Source: JAZLDV01 sp045614925 | GTDB taxonomy: Bacteria > Bacillota_I > Bacilli_A > Erysipelotrichales > Coprobacillaceae | Assembly (NCBI GenBank): GCA_045614925.1 | Contig: JAZLDV010000059.1 | Span: 1 to 53,276 of the forward strand | Length of the DNA stretch: 53,276 nucleotides | Reading direction: 5' to 3' | Part shown: piece after piece, positions 49,283 through 53,276 of the stretch | Layout of the letters: each line of letters starts with the position of its first letter | How positions within the stretch are numbered: the first letter of the stretch is position 1 | Notes under the pieces: model-generated | What the model saw: only the letters and a program-made list of their open reading frames with translations | Database searches by the model: none | Told to the model about the DNA's origin: nothing | Program-made: the position numbers and the translations under genes

Positions 49283-50953
49283 TTATTGTTGTGATTTGAT
49301 CATCTTTAATGCTGATAAATCATTTAATAACTTACTGAAGTGTTGAGCGATATTTAAACTATGATCCCCAATTCTTTCGAAGTCAGTTAAGATTTTAGTA
49401 AATGCAACACTGTTTTCAGATACACATGATTTATGTTTTAATCTTTCTAAGTGGTTAGAAGAGAATTGATTATATGTTTTATCAATATTTTCTTCAATAA
49501 CATCTACTTTTTCTACTACGTGTGATAAATCTTCATGAGTCATAACTCTTAATTCATCTAAGATATTCATAGTTAAGTCTCTCATGATTACGATTTCTTC
49601 TTTTGCTTCTCCTGAGAATGAATCATCTGTTTCATTTAACTCAATTGCTTTATTTGCGATATTGATTGCATGGTCACCCATTCTTTCAATATCAGTTGCT
49701 ACTCTAATAAATCTTCCTACTGCATCACTATCTTCTGTTGCTAATTCAACGTGGATTAAATGAGTTGTAAATTTATTAATATTTTTATTTAAGTAATTAA
49801 TATATTCTTCATTATTTAATAATAATTCATGTTGTTCTTTATCATAATCTAATAATAAGTTATAAGCGATACTTAAGTTATCTCTTGTTACTGTTAACAT
49901 ATTTTGTACTTCATTAAATGCTTGTGTACACATAATTGCTCCAGTACCAACATGGTAATCTTTTTCGAATAATGAGAAGTCTAAGAATTTTAACTTCATA
50001 TCTGTTGATTCATCACCTTTATCAGGTAAGATTTTGAATGATAAATCTACTAATTTTTGACCAAATGGTAATAAAAGAATAGTTGTTACTACGTTAAAGA
50101 TTGTATGTGTATTTGCAATTTGTGTAGCAACATCACCTGGTGTTAATGATTCAACAAATGATGCAAATGGTAATATAAAGCTTACTGCTACGAAAATAAT
50201 AGTCCCGATAATATTAAATCCTAAATGTAGAACAGTTGTACGTTTCGCATTTTTTGATGCTCCAATACTTGCGATAACTGAAGTAATACAAGTTCCAATG
50301 TTTTGTCCAAATAATACATATAATGATGATGATAATGTTACAACACCACTTAATGCTAATGCTTGTAAAATACCAACTGATGCTGAAGACGATTGAATAA
50401 TTGCAGTAAATCCAGCACCTACTAAAATACCAATTAATGGATTTTCAAATTTTGTAATTAAGTTTACGAATTCAGGCATTGTTCTAAGTGGTTTCATTGC
50501 ACCAGACATCATATCCATACCCATGAATAATAAACCTAATCCTGCAAAAATTGTTCCGTATGCTTTTAATTTATCATTTTTCAAGAATACAATTAAAGCC
50601 ACACCTAAGAATGCAAATAATGGCGCGTATTCTGTTACATTTAAGGCAATTAATTGACCTGTAATTGTTGTCCCGATATTTGCCCCCATGATAACCCATA
50701 CAGCATTCTCTAATCTCATTAATCCTGAGTTAACGAATCCTACGCACATTACTGTTGTTGCAGAAGAAGATTGAATTAGTGCTGTAATCAAAGCACCAAC
50801 AACAACTCCTAAAAAACGATTCGCTGTTAATTTTTCTAAGATCGTTTTCATCTTATTTCCAGCAGCTAACTCTAAACCATCTGACATCATACTCATACCA
50901 TATAAGAATAGAGCTAAACCACCAAATAAAGAAAATATATTCGATAATTCCAT
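49283..50953 (-). CDS. Na/Pi cotransporter family protein with PhoU-like domain
   Basis: This 556-residue protein is an NptA/YjbB-type phosphate carrier. Residues 1-310 are membrane-embedded, with an inverted repeat marked by QSSSATTVMCVGFVNSG and IIQSSSASVGILQAL. These QSSS motifs form the Na/Pi sites. Residues 340-550 form a PhoU-like helical bundle with ATDIERMGDHAINIANKA and LTDFERIGDHSLNIAQHF. The phosphate regulon genes are not adjacent. It is monocistronic, with AGGAGG 10 bases before the ATG and a likely promoter at 50984-51012. Export of phosphate has been proposed for some relatives, so direction is uncertain. Confidence 0.92.
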   Translation of the reverse strand: MELSNIFSLFGGLALFLYGMSMMSDGLELAAGNKMKTILEKLTANRFLGVVVGALITALIQSSSATTVMCVGFVNSGLMRLENAVWVIMGANIGTTITGQLIALNVTEYAPLFAFLGVALIVFLKNDKLKAYGTIFAGLGLLFMGMDMMSGAMKPLRTMPEFVNLITKFENPLIGILVGAGFTAIIQSSSASVGILQALALSGVVTLSSSLYVLFGQNIGTCITSVIASIGASKNAKRTTVLHLGFNIIGTIIFVAVSFILPFASFVESLTPGDVATQIANTHTIFNVVTTILLLPFGQKLVDLSFKILPDKGDESTDMKLKFLDFSLFEKDYHVGTGAIMCTQAFNEVQNMLTVTRDNLSIAYNLLLDYDKEQHELLLNNEEYINYLNKNINKFTTHLIHVELATEDSDAVGRFIRVATDIERMGDHAINIANKAIELNETDDSFSGEAKEEIVIMRDLTMNILDELRVMTHEDLSHVVEKVDVIEENIDKTYNQFSSNHLERLKHKSCVSENSVAFTKILTDFERIGDHSLNIAQHFSKLLNDLSALKMIKSQQ

Positions 50954-50983
50954 TGTATAAAGTCCTCCTAAAAATACAATTTA

Positions 50984-51012
50984 ACAGTATCATTTTTGAT
51001 TTTTTTTGTAAA
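50984..51012 (-). promoter_or_regulatory. Possible promoter of the Na/Pi cotransporter gene
   Basis: TTTACA (51007-51012) and TACTGT (50984-50989) on the minus strand are 17 bases apart. The -10 is only a moderate match. Confidence 0.4.
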
Positions 51013-51051
51013 CATATTTTGCGTTTTTTTTACAAATTTTTAACCTAAATT

Positions 51052-51957
51052 TCATAACTCTAACATTAATTTTACAATTTCTTTTCTTGTTCCTAACCCT
51101 AAAGAAAATGCACTTGCACCACCACAGGCAGTCGCTAATTTTAATGTATCATAATAATCAAATTCTTTAACTATTCCAGCCACAAAACCAGCAACCATGG
51201 AATCTCCAGCACCAACACTATTGACAACTTTTCCATGACATACACCCATATTATATTTAACACCATTTTCATCAATTAAAAGACTTCCATCTTTACCCAT
51301 AGAAATAAGAACATTCTTAGCACCTAATGCTTTTAGTTTTCTTGCATAATATTCTATATCATCCAATGTACAAAGTTCTACATTAAATAATTCTGCTAAT
51401 TCATGATGATTAGGTTTAATAAGAAATGGTCTGTATTTTAATGTATTCATTAATAATTCACCACTTCCATCCACAATAATCTTTACATCCTTACTAGATA
51501 AATATTCCATAATATGACAATAAATATTCTTATCTAATCCTAAAGGGATACTTCCAGATAGAATAAGTATATCACCTTGTTTAATACTATCTAACTGACT
51601 ATATAATAAATTAAGATCTTCCTTTGTAATCATTGGTCCTCTTCCATTTATTTCAGTTTCTTCGTCACTTTTAACCTTTACATTAATACGTGTCATTCCT
51701 TCTTTGACTTCAATAAAATCTTCTTTTAATCCTAATTCTTCTCTTACTCCTCTTTTTAACTCTTTTCCTGTAAATCCTGCTACAAATCCTAAACAAATAC
51801 TCTCTATATCCAATTCTTTTAAAACACAAGACACATTAATTCCTTTTCCACCATAATTAATATGTTCTTTTTGTGTTCTATTCACATATCCTAATTTTAG
51901 ATTATCTAAAGAAATAACATAATCTAAAGCTGGATTTAATGTTAATGTATAAATCAT
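51052..51957 (-). CDS. fruK: 1-phosphofructokinase family sugar kinase (PfkB)
   Basis: This 301-residue protein starts MIYTLTLNPALDYVISLDNL, the FruK/LacC signature, with INYGGKGINVSCVLKELDIE, ILILSGSIPLGL and the anion hole motif NSVGAGDSMVAGFVAG with catalytic Asp. Family members phosphorylate fructose-1-phosphate or tagatose-6-phosphate. No fruA, fruR or lac genes are nearby, so the substrate is not proved. ATG 51957 has GAGGTGG 5 bases upstream and was chosen over a GTG three codons earlier. It is transcribed divergently from the AIM24 gene. Confidence 0.88.
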   Translation of the reverse strand: MIYTLTLNPALDYVISLDNLKLGYVNRTQKEHINYGGKGINVSCVLKELDIESICLGFVAGFTGKELKRGVREELGLKEDFIEVKEGMTRINVKVKSDEETEINGRGPMITKEDLNLLYSQLDSIKQGDILILSGSIPLGLDKNIYCHIMEYLSSKDVKIIVDGSGELLMNTLKYRPFLIKPNHHELAELFNVELCTLDDIEYYARKLKALGAKNVLISMGKDGSLLIDENGVKYNMGVCHGKVVNSVGAGDSMVAGFVAGIVKEFDYYDTLKLATACGGASAFSLGLGTRKEIVKLMLEL

Positions 51958-52059
51958 CTTAACCACCTCACAACTATTATAAACTAAAAAATATATAATT
52001 CATTTTTTATTCATAATTTTTTTATATATAATATAATTATAAAAGAAGGAGGCATGTAT

Positions 52060-52743
52060 ATGAAATATGAAATTATTGGGCAATGTGTTCCTGTTGTTGA
52101 AATAACATTAAATAAAGGTGAAACAGTATATACCCAAAGTGGTGGTATGGCCTATCAAAGTGAAGGTATTGAAATGAATACGAATACAAGAGGTGGACTA
52201 CTAAAAGGATTAGGAAGAGCATTTTCTGGCGAATCTATCTTTATGGCTAACTATACAGCAAAAAACAATCAGGCAATGATTGCTTTTGCAACAACAGTCC
52301 CTGGTACAATTCTTCCTATAGACTTAAGAACACGACAAAATGGAATTATTATTCAAAAAGGATCATTTCTATGTGCTGAAGATGATGTCACAACTAAAGT
52401 TTCATTTACTAAAAAATTTAGTGCTGGTTTATTTGGTGGTGAAGGATTCATTTTACAAAGAGCCCAAGGTAATGGATATGTGTTTTTAGAAATTGATGGA
52501 GACCCAATTATTAAAAACTTAGCACCTGGAGAAGTATTAAAAGTAGATACAGGAAATGTAGTGGCATTTGATCCAAATATGTCTTATGAAATTGAAACAA
52601 TAAAAGGATTAGGAAATATATTTTTAGGTGGAGAAGGATTATTTTTAACTAAACTAGTAGGGCCTGGCCAAGTTATTTTACAATCACAAAACTTTAATGA
52701 TTTTGCAAGCCGAGTTGCAAGATTAGTTCCTAGTGGAAAATAA
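52060..52743 (+). CDS. AIM24 family protein (TIGR00266)
   Basis: The 227-residue protein belongs to the AIM24/DUF124 family of beta-prism-like proteins of unknown function. It has YTQSGGMAYQSEGIEMNTNT, the glycine-rich RGGLLKGLGRAFSGESIFM, FSAGLFGGEGFILQRAQGNG and GLGNIFLGGEGLFLTKLVGP. The triple glycine-rich loops match TIGR00266 members in Firmicutes. No signal peptide. ATG 52060 is 7 bases after AAGGAGG; an ATG two codons earlier is too close to it. A TATAAT at 52032-52037 may be the -10, with a weak -35. Confidence 0.93.
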   Translation: MKYEIIGQCVPVVEITLNKGETVYTQSGGMAYQSEGIEMNTNTRGGLLKGLGRAFSGESIFMANYTAKNNQAMIAFATTVPGTILPIDLRTRQNGIIIQKGSFLCAEDDVTTKVSFTKKFSAGLFGGEGFILQRAQGNGYVFLEIDGDPIIKNLAPGEVLKVDTGNVVAFDPNMSYEIETIKGLGNIFLGGEGLFLTKLVGPGQVILQSQNFNDFASRVARLVPSGK

Positions 52744-52753
52744 TAATATAAAA

Positions 52754-52803
52754 AAAAGTGTAACACATAAAGATTTTTATCTTTAGGTGTTACGCTTTTT
52801 TTA
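52754..52803 (+). terminator. Intrinsic terminator after the AIM24 gene
   Basis: AAAAAGTGTAACAC..AAAGAT, a TTTT loop and ATCTTT..GTGTTACGCTTTTT form a long hairpin with seven or more T. Confidence 0.88.
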
Positions 52804-53101
52804 TTACTTTTGATATATATTCATTTGATTATTCTTTTTTATAAGTAAAAATTAAGCAAATAGTAATAATTATTGTTATTTTAAAAATAATGATATATAC
52901 ATGTTTTTTTTATTTTATTAAAAGAACTAACAATAACATTTAGCAATTTTGCAATCAAACGGTAATTCTTTTATTTCTTTTTTAACAGAAATTTTCACAA
53001 TTTGTTTATGTTGAACAAAGATACTTTTTATTCTACACTAAACTTGTAGCTAGCTATACTATATACAAAAAATAAAGATTAAATTAAAGAAAGGAGAAAA
53101 C
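52804..53101. other. AT-rich intergenic DNA upstream of an exported protein gene
   Basis: I see no gene. The stretch is over 75 percent A+T. TATACT near 53055-53060 within TAGCTAGCTATACTATATAC may be the -10 of the gene at 53102, but no good -35 is evident. Confidence 0.45.
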
Positions 53102-53276
53102 ATGAAAAAGTTGTTATTATTTGTTTTGTCTTGTACATTATCATTATCACTATGCACTTTTCTAACACATAAAACTCATGCAATGGAAAATAGTAACTAT
53201 GAAGTTTATAATTGGCAAGGTGTTTTAGAATATTCTGCAGATTCTTTAGAGGAAGTGGAGGAATATTTAAGTGGAC
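53102..53276 (+). CDS. Exported protein of unknown function, N-terminal 58 residues (truncated by window edge)
   Basis: The ATG at 53102 follows AAAGGAGAAAA, a strong ribosome-binding site. The first 25 residues (MKKLLLFVLSCTLSLSLCTF, then LTHKTHA) form a signal peptide with a likely cleavage after HA. The visible mature part begins MENSNYEVYNWQGVLEYSAD and is acidic. It runs off the window, so domain and length are unknown. It is not similar to the SipW-type or transglutaminase-like proteins here. Confidence 0.75.
   Translation, partial: MKKLLLFVLSCTLSLSLCTFLTHKTHAMENSNYEVYNWQGVLEYSADSLEEVEEYLSG

Noticed and set aside
1..53276. Prophage, insertion sequence, integrase, tRNA or rRNA
   Set aside because: No transposase, integrase or phage structural genes, no terminal inverted repeats bounding a gene and no tRNA-like cloverleaf were seen on either strand.

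Overview
The window is AT-rich, low-GC Firmicute DNA with dense co-directional operons, strong AGGAGG-type Shine-Dalgarno sequences and intrinsic terminators. A T-box in front of trpS, a split transketolase, Spx and an OpuB-type transporter all fit Firmicutes. The mix of LicD/LicA/LicC phosphocholine genes, choline-binding (CW) repeat proteins and SipW-type secreted proteins suggests a gut member of the Erysipelotrichia, such as a Coprobacillaceae or Erysipelotrichaceae relative. That taxonomic guess is inference; no rRNA is present. I see no phage, insertion sequence, CRISPR array or tRNA.

Positions 1-24.4 kb form a cell-surface island, almost all on the minus strand. After the start of a truncated SipW-type protein gene comes a nine-gene polysaccharide operon, transcribed from about 10.36 kb down to 0.4 kb. 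It encodes an initiating sugar-phosphate transferase, a DUF4422 glycosyltransferase, a Wzy-like polymerase, UDP-galactopyranose mutase, GT2, GT4 and GT2 transferases, a Wzx flippase and LicD. Upstream lies a gene for a 1158-residue secreted transglutaminase-like protein ending in CW repeats. Next is a phosphocholine operon (19.6 to 14.05 kb): LicA choline kinase, a LicC cytidylyltransferase fused to an ABC ATPase, a choline permease fused to its binding protein, and a winged-helix protein fused to degenerate LicC-like and LicA-like domains. A 1137-residue protein built almost entirely of CW repeats and a second secreted transglutaminase-like protein follow. Together these genes would import and activate choline, place phosphocholine on a probably galactofuranose-containing wall polymer, and make secreted proteins able to bind it.

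Positions 24.5-44 kb are mostly housekeeping: a lipoprotein, a hemolysin III-type membrane protein, an ArAE-like membrane protein, cysE with a tiny gene behind it, another GT2, an exonuclease-BRCT protein, RNase H, a lipid kinase, a PspC protein and a lone PTS EIIB. Then comes a pyruvate formate-lyase cluster in which the glycyl-radical domain is a separate 80-residue protein and a 71-residue partial paralogue lies between the two parts. After it come a membrane-anchored EIIB-like protein lacking the active-site cysteine, a SEDS protein, a CyuA-like desulfidase, an RluA-type pseudouridine synthase, NAD kinase, a CYTH protein, YitT, CutC, Spx and T-box-controlled trpS.

Positions 44-53.3 kb hold a second SipW-type secreted protein with a beta-helix, two unrecognised genes, RidA, split transketolase, a Na/Pi cotransporter, a 1-phosphofructokinase-like kinase, an AIM24 protein and the start of an exported protein cut by the window end.

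The three most unusual things are the choline import/activation fusion operon with its probable pseudoenzyme regulator, the three-piece pyruvate formate-lyase, and the repeated coupling of promoters or ribosome-binding sites to terminator-like hairpins.
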